Source: Pseudolabrys sp.
GTDB lineage: Bacteria; Pseudomonadota; Alphaproteobacteria; Rhizobiales; Xanthobacteraceae
Assembly (NCBI GenBank): GCA_026125925.1
Contig: JAHCKF010000053.1
Location: 1-13,167 of the forward strand
DNA length: 13,167 bases
Direction of reading: 5' to 3'
Shown here: positions 1 to 6,810 of the stretch, piece by piece
Layout of the letters: each line of letters starts with the position of its first letter
Position numbering within the stretch: the first letter of the stretch is position 1
Notes under the pieces: model-generated
The model's database searches: none
Seen by the model: the letters and a program-made list of their open reading frames with translations, nothing else
What the model was told of the DNA's origin: nothing
Position numbers and translations under genes: made by a program

Positions 1-399
1 CGCTCGATCCTGTCGTCGCTCGACGTGCCCGAACTCGAGCCGGTGCCGCAGGATCACGTGCTCAACAAGACGTTCTTCCTGCTGAAGGACTTCCCCGGCC
101 GCTTCACCAACGGCCAGCTCTGGGTCGAGGCGCTGCCGGCGGAAAGCGCGGAGGATCCGAACCGTCCGGCGCGCGGCGGCGACGGCGTATCCTCGATCAT
201 GATCACGTCCAACGATTTTGCCGGCGCCTGGGCAATGCGGCCCGACGGCCAGCCGATGTTGCCGCTGGTACCCGGCGAGCCGCGTCAGCGCGAATTCGCC
301 TTCCGCGCCGGCGTCAACATCGTGATGTACGTGCTAACCGGCAACTACAAGGCCGATCAGGTCCACATTCCGGCGCTGCTCGAACGCTTGGGACAGTAG
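1..399 (+). CDS. DUF4159 domain protein, C-terminal end (partial)
   Basis: The frame is open from base 1 to a TAG at 397-399, so the gene begins outside the window and only about 132 C-terminal residues are visible. These include a stretch reading NKTFFLLKDFPGRF, followed by residues on a displayed, ordered fold (SIMITSNDFAGAWA) and a late VNIVMYVLTGNYKADQVH segment. This pattern is typical of the DUF4159 domain found at the C-terminus of alphaproteobacterial BatA-like membrane proteins. In these genomes the gene usually follows MoxR ATPase and DUF58 genes and precedes the large membrane protein found here at 557, so the order supports the call. A cell-envelope or protein-complex maturation role is assumed for such clusters but has not been shown. 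The 157-base gap to the next gene is mostly a repeat element, so co-transcription is likely but not tight. Confidence 0.8.
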   Translation, partial: RSILSSLDVPELEPVPQDHVLNKTFFLLKDFPGRFTNGQLWVEALPAESAEDPNRPARGGDGVSSIMITSNDFAGAWAMRPDGQPMLPLVPGEPRQREFAFRAGVNIVMYVLTGNYKADQVHIPALLERLGQ

Positions 400-425
400 G
401 AGCTTCGATGCCGCGGCGAATGAGA

Positions 426-550
426 TCTTTTCCCGGGCGCGGCGCAGCACACAGTGTCGCGCCGCAGACCCGGGATCGGCGAAGCAAAGTTCGTAACGGT
501 CCCGGCTCTGCGATGCACCGCTCACGCGCTGCATCGCGTCCGGGACAAGA
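426..550. repeat. Two-hairpin intergenic repeat, copy 1 (inverted relative to copy 2)
   Basis: About 125 bases between the DUF4159 gene and the next gene. Its reverse complement matches 12812-12939 along nearly the whole length, with the same order of blocks: TCTTGTCCCGGACGCGATGC, a TGCATCGCAGA block, CCGGGACCG, a second GGTCCCGG-like block, CTGCGGCGCG, and CTGCGCCGCGCCCGGGA. Each half can fold on itself, because a GTCCCGG arm pairs with CCGGGAC and a GCGATGCA or GCGGCGC arm pairs inside it. This resembles the dispersed palindromic elements of Bradyrhizobium-like genomes. The end of the element lies only 6 bases before the downstream ATG, and the AAGAGG ribosome-binding sequence straddles its edge. 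Confidence 0.8.
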
Positions 551-556
551 GGCTGA

Positions 557-2626
557 ATGATGAATCTCGGCGTCGCCTTCGCACCGCTCGTTCCGCAGTA
601 TGTCGTCTGGACGGCATTCGGCGTCGCGGTGTTTCTGTCGCTCCTGCTCATTGTCGCGCGCAGCCGCGGCGCGCTGGTGCGCACCGTCGCCATGGCGCTG
701 CTGGTGCTGGCGCTCGCCAATCCGTCGATGACGCGCGAAGACCGCGACCCGATCCCCTCCGTCGCCGCCGTCATCGTCGACAAGAGCCCGAGCCAGGAGT
801 TCGGCGACCGCACCGCGCAGACCGAACAGGCGCGCGCCACCATTGTCGATCGCCTCAAGCGCGTGCCGGGGCTCGAGCTGCGCGTCGCCGAAGCCGGCGC
901 CGCCGACGGCGAGACCGACGGCACGCGGCTGTTCAATGCGCTGTCGTCGACGCTCGCCGACGTTCCGCCGGACCGCATCGCCGGCGCCGTCTTCATTACC
1001 GACGGCCGCGTCCACGACATCCCTGCCGATGCTGCCGCGCTCGGCTTTGCCGCGCCGCTGCATGCGCTGATCACCGGCAAGGCCAACGAGATCGACCGCC
1101 GCGTCGTCCTCACGCAGACGCCGCGCTTCGGCATCGTCAACCAGATGCAGACCATCGGCTTCAAGGTCGAGGATCATGGCGTGCCGGCCGGACCGGTTCA
1201 GGTCACCGTGCGCCGCGACGGCGAAGTACTCGAACAGCGCACCGTCAATGCCGGCGTCAATGTCACCATGCAGGTTCAGATTCCGCATGCCGGCGCCAAT
1301 ATCGTCGAGGTCGAAGCCGCTCCGCTCGCCAACGAGCTCACCCAGGTCAACAATCGCGCCGTGATCTCGATCGACGGCGTGCGTGACAAGCTGCGCGTTC
1401 TTTTGGTTTCCGGCGAACCGCATGCTGGCGAGCGCACCTGGCGCAACCTGCTGAAGTCCGATGCCTCGGTAGATCTCGTCCACTTCACGATCCTTCGTCC
1501 GCCGGAGAAGCAGGACGGCACGCCGATCAACGAGCTGTCGCTGATCGCCTTCCCGACCCGCGAACTCTTCCAGCAGAAGATCGGCGAATTCCAGCTCATC
1601 ATCTTCGACCGCTACGCCCGCCAGGGCGTGCTGCCGATGATCTATTTCGACAACATCACGCGCTATGTGCGCAACGGCGGCGCGGTGATGATCGCGGCCG
1701 GGCCGGACTACGCCTCGCAGACCTCGATCTGGCGCACCCCGCTCGACGCCATCCTGCCGGCCGAGCCGACCGGCGATGTCACCGAACAGAGCTTCCATGC
1801 GCGCCTAACCGAGGCCGGCAAGCGGCACCCCGTCACGCGCGCATTGGAAGGCTCCGACAGCGATCCGCCGCACTGGAGCCATTGGTTCCGCCTGGTCAAC
1901 ACCAAGCGCACCACCGGCACTTCGGTGATGCAGGGCCCGGACGGCAAGCCGCTCCTCGTGCTGGCGCGCGAAGGCGAAGGCCGCGTCGCGCTGATGCTGT
2001 CCGATCACATCTGGCTGTGGGCCCGCGGCTACGAGGGCGGCGGCCCGCATCTCGATTTGCTGCGGCGGCTGTCGCACTGGCTGATGAAGCAGCCGGAGCT
2101 CGACGAGGAGGCGTTGCGGCTCATCGTGGCCGGCCGCGACATGACCGTACAGCGCCAGACCATGGCCGATGGCGTCGCCGATGTGACGCTGACCTCGCCG
2201 TCCGGCAAGACGCAGACGCTGAAGCTATCGGCCGCCGAGCCGGGCCTGTGGCGCTCACAAGTGCCGGCCAACGAACTCGGCCTGTGGCGCGCCACCGACG
2301 GCAAGCTCACCGCGCTGGTCAATGTCGGCCCGGCCAACCCGCGCGAATTCCAGGAAGTCACGTCGACCACGCAGACCCTGAACGCGCTGGCCGACACCAC
2401 CGGCGGCAGCGTGCGGCGGCTCGACAGCGGCAGCGGCATCGACGTGCCGCGCGTCGTGCCGGTGCGCACCGCCTCGACCTACAAGGGCGACGACTGGATC
2501 GGCATGAAGATGCGCGACGTGTCGGTGGTGCGCGGCATCGGCGTGCTGCCGGTGTTCACCGGACTGATTGGCCTGTTGCTGCTGGTCGGCTCGCTGGCGC
2601 TGACCTGGGCGAGAGAAGGCCGCTGA
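557..2626 (+). CDS. Membrane protein with vWA-like MIDAS and glutamine-amidotransferase-like domains
   Basis: A 689-residue protein. Two N-terminal membrane segments lie at about residues 14-34 and 40-55, and a third at about 664-684, so a large soluble part sits between membrane anchors. Residues 70-150 look like a von Willebrand A-type fold: DKSPS at 75-79 fits the DxSxS metal (MIDAS) motif, and ITDG at 147-150 fits the later metal-binding Thr/Asp. From about residue 280 (VLLVSGEPHAGERTWRNLL) to about 500 the sequence resembles the class I glutamine amidotransferase-like domain described for this family. I did not identify a catalytic Cys-His pair, so enzyme activity is doubtful. ATG ATG opens the frame at 557 behind AAGAGG. 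The gene follows the DUF4159 gene, as in MoxR/DUF58 clusters, where a role in assembling or quality-controlling envelope complexes is presumed. Confidence 0.85.
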   Translation: MMNLGVAFAPLVPQYVVWTAFGVAVFLSLLLIVARSRGALVRTVAMALLVLALANPSMTREDRDPIPSVAAVIVDKSPSQEFGDRTAQTEQARATIVDRLKRVPGLELRVAEAGAADGETDGTRLFNALSSTLADVPPDRIAGAVFITDGRVHDIPADAAALGFAAPLHALITGKANEIDRRVVLTQTPRFGIVNQMQTIGFKVEDHGVPAGPVQVTVRRDGEVLEQRTVNAGVNVTMQVQIPHAGANIVEVEAAPLANELTQVNNRAVISIDGVRDKLRVLLVSGEPHAGERTWRNLLKSDASVDLVHFTILRPPEKQDGTPINELSLIAFPTRELFQQKIGEFQLIIFDRYARQGVLPMIYFDNITRYVRNGGAVMIAAGPDYASQTSIWRTPLDAILPAEPTGDVTEQSFHARLTEAGKRHPVTRALEGSDSDPPHWSHWFRLVNTKRTTGTSVMQGPDGKPLLVLAREGEGRVALMLSDHIWLWARGYEGGGPHLDLLRRLSHWLMKQPELDEEALRLIVAGRDMTVQRQTMADGVADVTLTSPSGKTQTLKLSAAEPGLWRSQVPANELGLWRATDGKLTALVNVGPANPREFQEVTSTTQTLNALADTTGGSVRRLDSGSGIDVPRVVPVRTASTYKGDDWIGMKMRDVSVVRGIGVLPVFTGLIGLLLLVGSLALTWAREGR

Positions 2627-2655
2627 CGCGGCCTATTGGGCGAGAGAAGGCCGCT
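2606..2655 (+). repeat. 19-base direct repeat over the stop codon region
   Basis: TGGGCGAGAGAAGGCCGCT occurs at 2606-2624, as the last codons of the membrane protein gene, and again exactly at 2637-2655, just past its stop. The copies are 31 bases apart. The second copy is noncoding and looks like a recent slip or short duplication. Confidence 0.85.
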
Positions 2656-2684
2656 AGTTCCTTGCCGTAGCGCCGCCCCCCACT

Positions 2685-2754
2685 CCGCTCATTCCCGCGA
2701 AAGCGGGAATCCAGAAACAAAGAACTAGGTCCCCGCTTTCGCGGGGACGAGCGG
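2685..2754. repeat. Double-palindrome REP-like element
   Basis: Two short hairpins stand side by side: ATTCCCGCGAAAGCGGGAAT at 2691-2710 and GTCCCCGCTTTCGCGGGGAC at 2729-2748. The second unit is an inverted, slightly diverged copy of the first, and outer arms CCGCTC (2685-2690) and GAGCGG (2749-2754) also pair, so the whole stretch can fold as two hairpins or one long one. It lies 59 bases after the stop of the upstream gene and 42 bases before the exporter start. It could end transcription from the left, but no T-run follows, so I call it a repeat rather than a terminator. Confidence 0.8.
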
Positions 2755-2796
2755 TTTGTTACCGTCTGTCACGCCTCTCGACGCCCGTGTGACCCC

Positions 2797-3426
2797 ATGA
2801 CTTTCTCGCTCTTCTTCGCCACCATGTTCGCCGGGTTTCTCTATTCGGTGATCCCCGGACCCGCCGTGCTGCTGGTGTTCTCGCTGGCCGCGCAGCATGG
2901 CCGCGCCATGGGCGCCAAATTCCTGATCGGCCACATGGCCGGCGACGTGACGTGGAGCGCGCTGGCCTTTGCCTCGATCATCGGCGTGAGCCAGACCGGG
3001 CCGCTGCTGTTCGACATCCTCGGCACCGGCTGCGGTCTCTATCTGATCTATCTCGGTATCAAGGCGATCCGCGCGAAGTCGATCGGCGAAGCCCCGGTGC
3101 TGCGCGGCCACCGGCCCTATCGGGCCGGGTTTCTGTTCGGCTTCACCAATCCGAAAGCCTACCCGGTGGCGGTTGCGGTATTCACCGCGCTGATCGCGCG
3201 CTACACGCTGGAGCTGACCTGGTCGTCGGTGCCGCTGATGGGCCTGTCGGCCTGGATCGGCATCGTGCTCGGCTATGTCGTGACTTTGTTCTGGGCCGGC
3301 CTGCCGTTCGTGCGCCGCTTCTTCCTGACGCACGGCGTCATCGTCACCCGCGTCATCGGCGCGACGTTCGTGCTGTTCGGCTTGAAGTCGCTGGCCGATG
3401 CCGGGCGTTCGTTCCAGGCGCGATAG
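2797..3426 (+). CDS. LysE family amino-acid/metabolite exporter
   Basis: A 209-residue polytopic inner-membrane protein of the usual length for the LysE/RhtB superfamily, which exports amino acids or related metabolites by proton-driven transport. The family signature P-G-P lies at residues 20-22 in the first helix (SVIPGPAVLLVFS), and the conserved N-P-K of the middle loop is at 118-120 (GFTNPKAYPVAVAVF). About six hydrophobic segments follow the family pattern. The substrate cannot be told from sequence. ATG at 2797 gives the normal N-terminus (MTFSLFFATMFAGFL), but there is no clear ribosome-binding sequence before it, and a palindromic element ends 42 bases upstream. The gene ends 12 bases from the convergent HdeA-like gene, so it is probably transcribed alone. 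Confidence 0.9.
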   Translation: MTFSLFFATMFAGFLYSVIPGPAVLLVFSLAAQHGRAMGAKFLIGHMAGDVTWSALAFASIIGVSQTGPLLFDILGTGCGLYLIYLGIKAIRAKSIGEAPVLRGHRPYRAGFLFGFTNPKAYPVAVAVFTALIARYTLELTWSSVPLMGLSAWIGIVLGYVVTLFWAGLPFVRRFFLTHGVIVTRVIGATFVLFGLKSLADAGRSFQAR

Positions 3427-3438
3427 CCGCGGGCGGCG

Positions 3439-3741
3439 CTACTTCACCACCTCGTCGGCCGCGGTGATCAGACTGTGCGTCGGGTTCTTGCCGCAGTATT
3501 CGCCGAGCCGGCCGCCGTTCTCCTTCATCTTGTCGAAGTCCACGATCGGCTTGGCATCCTGGTCGGCGTAAAAGCCTTCGAGCCACATCAGGATGAGGCC
3601 GATGGTCTCCTTGTCGCTGGTCACGAAATCCTTGCACGTCACGGTCGCGAGATCGAGCTGCTGCGCCTTGACCGGCAGCGGCGCCAGCGCGGCCGCCGCG
3701 AGCAAACAGACGGATACCGTCGTCAATTTTACAAGCTTCAT
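3439..3741 (-). CDS. HdeA/HdeB-like periplasmic protein
   Basis: A 100-residue secreted protein. Residues 1-27 form a clear signal peptide (positive MKLVK, hydrophobic VCLLAAAALA, likely cleavage after VKA-Q). The mature part has two cysteines only, C36 in TVTCKDFV and C83 in GEYCGKNP, which fits the single disulfide of acid-stress chaperones of the HdeA family. The TCKDF and YCGKNPTHSLITAA blocks are common in alphaproteobacterial HdeA-like proteins. In E. coli, HdeA unfolds at low pH and protects periplasmic proteins; whether this relative does so is inference. The start at 3741 is chosen because the signal peptide begins there and CAGGGGG sits 7 bases upstream. The frame stays open far upstream, but that extension is low-complexity and looks noncoding. 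An AT-rich stretch near 3835-3875 may hold the promoter. Confidence 0.82.
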   Translation of the reverse strand: MKLVKLTTVSVCLLAAAALAPLPVKAQQLDLATVTCKDFVTSDKETIGLILMWLEGFYADQDAKPIVDFDKMKENGGRLGEYCGKNPTHSLITAADEVVK

Positions 3742-4474
3742 AAACGCCCCCTGATGCCGAACCAGATCGGCGCGCCGACTGTCGCGCCGCGCCACGGCAT
3801 GGAGACGAGGCGACGACGGCGCGGCGCTGGTTACTCTGAGAATTATGTAAGTGTTAATTCCAGCTTTTGCGCGGCACGGCTGATCCGGGGGCGGGACGAG
3901 GCCGAAAATGGCTGCCCTCGAATGCGCCAGGCACCAGCTCATTGACCAACCAAGCGACGGGGTTGTGGCCCTGAGCATGTCACCTGCCCTCTTCGTTGAT
4001 AAGCCGGAAGCGCGCGTACTCTGTGTACTGGGCTCAATCGCCGATGTTTTCCCGATCAACTTGACCCTTATCCTGGCTACGATGCGGCCGGGCTTTGGAC
4101 GTCGGCGCCGGGCCGGGCCGCGCGCGAGCGGGGCGACTCCACCGTCAGCGGCCCGAGCAGCAGCGCCGGGGTATCGCCGATGCGCCGCCGGCGTCGAGCG
4201 CACCGAGCAAACCATCGGCGATCCCGATCCGGGCGACGAAGGACAGTTCGAGGCAGTGACCGCCCTCGCGGATCCGATGAGCGCTGCGCGTATTCCAGGC
4301 GAGCGTGCGCTCGTTCGAGCGCTCGACGAGCGGAGGCGTCGCTGGGCGTTTCCAGCTGGATAAGCCCAGGTCAATTCGCTCATGAAACCCTGCGATTAGC
4401 ACCCGCAGCCATGGTCATCGGCGGTGGCGGGATACTCCCCAACGCCTTAGATGAAGGAGGCAAGGGAGGAACGA
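3742..4474. other. Gene-poor stretch with no convincing intact gene
   Basis: About 730 bases between the HdeA-like gene and the decayed reductase start. Long frames exist on both strands (for example 3908-4363 plus and 4145-4402 minus), but they are Arg/Ser/Pro-rich, overlap each other, and have no ribosome-binding site or recognisable family. Around 3900-4080 the composition is less GC-biased than in neighbouring genes. The first ~130 bases probably hold the promoter of the HdeA-like gene: TTAACACTTACATAATTCTC on the minus strand near 3840-3860 is the most AT-rich spot, but no clean -35/-10 pair is visible. The remainder may be worn-out coding DNA; see findings. Confidence 0.6.
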
Positions 4475-4707
4475 ATGGGACTTCTGGTTGGACGGCGTCT
4501 GGCACGGCGGTCATTGCCAAGACCAGGACGACACTTCAGACGACAGGCCGCGAAATTCCTGGCTTCAGGTGACGGCCGACGGCAGCGCCGGGCCGACCGG
4601 CAGGGCAACGCACAGCCAGGCCGGGCGCTACCACCTCCTATATCTCGCTCGCCCTGCCCGTACGGGCACTGCTGCATCGTCCGCAAGCTCAGGAGAGCCT
4701 GATCTCG
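4475..4707 (+). pseudogene. Decayed N-terminal (thioredoxin-fold) part of glutathionyl-hydroquinone reductase
   Basis: A strong ribosome-binding region (AAGGAGG and GGGAGGA) precedes ATG at 4475, which reads MGLLV and then loses frame. One base later another frame gives DGVWHGG, then NSWLQVTADGSAGPTG and AGRYHL up to about 4635. A further shift gives YISLA (4639-4653), and another gives CPYGHCCIVRKL. The frame of the downstream gene returns by about 4700 (ESLISMSIVSPDM). Pieced together, this follows the expected start of the YqjG/PcpF/ECM4 family (MGLLVDGVW, VTADGS-GP-G, AGRYHLYVSLACPWAH), with extra bases near 4490, 4637 and 4653 and a compensating change before 4700. The Trp-Ala of the CPWAH catalytic motif is also replaced by Tyr-Gly. 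This is real decay or a burst of sequence errors; reads covering this stretch would decide. Confidence 0.75.
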
Positions 4708-5439
4708 ATGTCGATCGTTTCGCCCGACATGCTGAAAGAGGGCTGGACCTTCCACAAGGACGAGGGCTCGACCGGCGATACCGTCAACGGCAAGGACAAG
4801 CTCTCCGAGATCTATGTGCTCGCCGACCCGAAATTCACCGGCCGCGTCACCGTACCGGTGCTGTGGGACATGAAGACGAAGACGATCGTCAATAACGAAT
4901 CGTCCGAGATCATCCGCATGTTCAATTCGGCGTTCAATGAATTGACCGGCAACACCGACGACTATTACCCGGAGGAGCTGCGCGTCGAAATCGACCGTAT
5001 CAACGACCTCGTCTACCCCAACATCAATAACGGCGTGTACCGCGCCGGCTTCGCCACGACGCAGGAGGCTTACGAAGAAGCTTTCCGCAATTTGTTCGAC
5101 GCGCTCGACGAGATCGAAGATATCCTGTCAAAGCAGCGTTATCTCGCCGGCAACCGCATAACGGAAGCCGACTGGCGGCTGTTCACCACCTTGGTGCGCT
5201 TCGACGCCGTGTACTATTCGCACTTCAAGTGCAACTGGCGGCGTATCACCGACTACCCGAACCTGTCGAACTATGCCCGCGATCTCTATCAGGTGCCCGG
5301 CGTCGCCGGGACGGTGGACCTCGGGCAGATCAAGCGGCACTATTATCATAGCCAGCGCACGGTGAACCCGACCGGCATCGTGCCGGTCGGTCCGCAGCTC
5401 GATTTCGCGGCCAAGCATGATCGGGCAAGGTTCGGCTAG
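4708..5439 (+). CDS. Glutathionyl-hydroquinone reductase, C-terminal part (gene likely broken)
   Basis: An open frame of 243 residues that matches the Xi-class glutathione transferase family (YqjG/PcpF/ECM4), which removes glutathione from glutathionyl-hydroquinones in the cytoplasm. Visible family blocks are NGKDKLSEIYVLADPKFTGR, TVPVLWD, NNESSEIIRMFNSAFN, the conserved NNGVYRAGFA, TEADWRLFTTLVRFDAVYY and HYYHSQRTVNPTGIVPVGP. Full-length members have about 320 residues. Here the first ~78 residues, including the catalytic Cys of the CPWAH motif, lie in the shifted stretch upstream (4475-4707). ATG at 4708 is only the first Met of the intact part; it corresponds to an internal position (SVVxPxM) and has no good ribosome-binding site. 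If the shifts are real, the product lacks the catalytic Cys and most of the glutathione-binding domain. If they are sequence errors, the true gene is 4475-5439. Confidence 0.85.
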   Translation: MSIVSPDMLKEGWTFHKDEGSTGDTVNGKDKLSEIYVLADPKFTGRVTVPVLWDMKTKTIVNNESSEIIRMFNSAFNELTGNTDDYYPEELRVEIDRINDLVYPNINNGVYRAGFATTQEAYEEAFRNLFDALDEIEDILSKQRYLAGNRITEADWRLFTTLVRFDAVYYSHFKCNWRRITDYPNLSNYARDLYQVPGVAGTVDLGQIKRHYYHSQRTVNPTGIVPVGPQLDFAAKHDRARFG

Positions 5440-5442
5440 ATC

Positions 5443-5551
5443 TGTCATTCCGGGGCGCGCCTGAAAGGCGCGAACCCGGAATCCAGAGGCGAGCGCGGAA
5501 TTCCTAACCGGATTCCGGGTTCGCTTGCTTTGCAAGCGCCCCGGAATGACA
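5443..5551. repeat. Cruciform-type palindromic element
   Basis: A 109-base element with a perfect 16-base outer stem: TGTCATTCCGGGGCGC at 5443-5458 pairs with GCGCCCCGGAATGACA at 5536-5551. Inside are three more stems. GCGCC-tgaaa-GGCGC folds just after the left arm, AACCCGGAATCC pairs with GGATTCCGGGTT further in, and CGCTTGC-ttt-GCAAGCG folds before the right arm. The whole resembles a cloverleaf. It starts 4 bases after the reductase stop and ends 8 bases before the next ATG. This type of CATTCCGGGGCGC element is common between genes in Bradyrhizobium-like genomes. Confidence 0.85.
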
Positions 5552-5559
5552 ATTGGATC

Positions 5560-6195
5560 ATGTTCGGCACCCACGATCTCTGGCTGTTCATTCTCTCCGG
5601 GCTGTTGCTCAACATCACGCCGGGGCCCGACACCGCGCTGGTGGTGGCGCGCTCGACGCAGATGGGCCTGCGCGGCGGCGTCGCCGCCTCGTTCGGCATC
5701 ACCGGCGGCATCATGGTGCACATCGCCGCGGCGGCGATCGGCCTGTCGGCACTGATCGCGGCTTCGGCCACCGCCTTCAGCGTCATCAAATATGTCGGCG
5801 CCGCCTATCTCGTCTATATCGGCCTGCGCCTGATCCTGAGCCGCCCGGCCGCGACTACCGATGAGGCCGCGCCGGCTCGGCTGGCGTTGCCGCTGCGCAG
5901 CGTGTTCTGGCAGGGCTTCTTCAGCAACGCGCTCAATCCGAAGGTGGCGATCTTCTTTCTCGCCTTCCTGCCGCAGTTCGTCGCCAATGACGCGCCGTCG
6001 AAGGCGCTGGCCTTCCTGTTTCTCGGCGCCATCTTCAGCATCGGCGGCACCGTGTGGTCGCTGATCGTCGCCGCGGTCACGGCGCATGCCGCCTCGCGCC
6101 TCAAGGCGACGCGGCGTTTCCAGCGCGTCATCGACGGCGCCATCGGCGCGATGTTCGTCGCGCTCGGCGTCAAGCTGGCGCTGGTGCAGCGGTGA
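5560..6195 (+). CDS. LysE/RhtB family exporter
   Basis: A 211-residue polytopic membrane protein of the RhtB branch of the LysE superfamily, which pumps out homoserine, threonine, leucine or similar compounds; the substrate is not readable here. The signature PGPDT is at residues 21-25 (NITPGPDTALVVARS), and the conserved NPK in SNALNPKVAIFFLAFLPQF is at 126-128. Hydrophobic helices cover about 6-26, 40-65, 70-93, 115-138, 146-170 and 188-208. I chose ATG at 5560 (MFGTHDLWLF) because it gives the normal family start. A TTG at 5530 would extend the frame, but it lies inside the palindromic element. No clear ribosome-binding site precedes the ATG, so translation may depend on the element or start leaderless. 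It differs clearly from the LysE protein at 2797, so this is not a tandem duplicate. Confidence 0.9.
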   Translation: MFGTHDLWLFILSGLLLNITPGPDTALVVARSTQMGLRGGVAASFGITGGIMVHIAAAAIGLSALIAASATAFSVIKYVGAAYLVYIGLRLILSRPAATTDEAAPARLALPLRSVFWQGFFSNALNPKVAIFFLAFLPQFVANDAPSKALAFLFLGAIFSIGGTVWSLIVAAVTAHAASRLKATRRFQRVIDGAIGAMFVALGVKLALVQR

Positions 6196-6226
6196 GCGGT
6201 TGTCATATGCGCAAGCGGACCGGTGG

Positions 6227-6733
6227 TCAGCGAATTCGGTAGGCGGCGTGACAGGACGAGCACGCCGACAGCACGTCGTTCAGCCCGCGGTGCACGGCGG
6301 CCATCGCCTCCGGCGACCGCGCCACGTCGGCGTCCTGGATCGTGATGGCGAGCCGACTCGCCGCCCGGTGCATACTGGTGCCGATGTCCTGCATCGGCGG
6401 CGGCATGTGCGGCGCCATGTGCGCGGCGCCGTGCAGCGACAGCGAGCTCATGCCGAGGCGCTGCTCCGACACCTTGGCAGCCGCGTCGAACCTGCCGTCG
6501 GCCAGAGCGCCGACGATTTCGCCGACCGCGGTGAGGTGATCGCGCATATTGGCGAGCATGTGCTCCTGCATCGGCGCCGGCAGCGCGATAGACTGACGCG
6601 TGTCAGCCGCCCCAGCGGATTGGGCCGCGGGCGCGCCATGCGGCATCCCATGCCGGTGGCTATCCTGCGCGGCGGCAGGCCAGAGAGCGGCCAGCATGGC
6701 GGCCGACAGGGCACAGGCGGCAAAGCGGAGCAT
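6227..6733 (-). CDS. Secreted class II cytochrome c-like protein, His/Met-rich
   Basis: A 168-residue exported protein. Residues 1-23 are a signal peptide (FAACALSAAMLAALWPAAA). The only heme-attachment motif, CSSCH at 158-162, sits seven residues from the C-terminus (LSACSSCHAAYRIR). That is the layout of cytochrome c'/c556 proteins, which are four-helix bundles with one heme near the C-terminus. Helices are plausible at 53-80, 82-100 and 140-160. The protein is unusually rich in His and Met (HRHGMPHG after the signal, MQEHMLANM, HMAPHMPPPM), which may help metal binding, but this is inference. GAGG lies 7 bases before the ATG. The gene is preceded by an FNR-type palindrome and by the Crp/Fnr regulator gene on the same strand, which suggests oxygen-, NO- or redox-linked expression. 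Confidence 0.75.
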   Translation of the reverse strand: MLRFAACALSAAMLAALWPAAAQDSHRHGMPHGAPAAQSAGAADTRQSIALPAPMQEHMLANMRDHLTAVGEIVGALADGRFDAAAKVSEQRLGMSSLSLHGAAHMAPHMPPPMQDIGTSMHRAASRLAITIQDADVARSPEAMAAVHRGLNDVLSACSSCHAAYRIR

Positions 6734-6788
6734 GATAAACCTCGCATCTGCAATGCCACCGTCTCTAGGGCATCCATGCGTCCACCCA

Positions 6789-6804
6789 TATGATCGGGAT
6801 CATA
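6789..6804. promoter_or_regulatory. FNR/DNR-type operator upstream of the cytochrome gene
   Basis: TATGATCGGGATCATA is a perfect palindrome with 7-base arms and a 2-base centre. Its core TGAT-N4-ATCA equals the core of the FNR/DNR/FixK box (TTGAT-N4-ATCAA). It lies in the gap between the Crp/Fnr regulator stop (6811) and the cytochrome start (6733), centred about 63 bases before that ATG, a workable place for an activator. The neighbouring regulator is the natural candidate to bind it, though this is inferred from position and motif only. Confidence 0.65.
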
Positions 6805-6810
6805 CGGCGC

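Noticed and set aside
314..1798. 494-codon open frame on the minus strand
   Set aside because: It lies antisense to the well-supported 557-2626 gene, is Arg/Asp/Ala-rich as expected of a shadow frame in GC-rich DNA, and crosses the repeat at 426-550.
3908..4363. 151-codon plus-strand frame as a gene
   Set aside because: No ribosome-binding site, no recognised family, and an Arg/Ala-rich second half typical of chance frames.
3742..4383. Upstream extension of the HdeA-like frame to 314 codons
   Set aside because: The signal peptide and CAGGGGG ribosome-binding site fix the start at 3741; the extension is low-complexity Arg/Ser/Pro with no family resemblance.
4145..4402. Adenylate cyclase remnant on the minus strand
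   Set aside because: Only two short motif-like strings in different frames; too weak to annotate, kept as a hint in the findings.
2797..6195. The two LysE-type genes as a tandem duplication
   Set aside because: They differ in length, N-terminus and loop motifs and lie apart with unrelated genes between them; they are members of different branches of the family.
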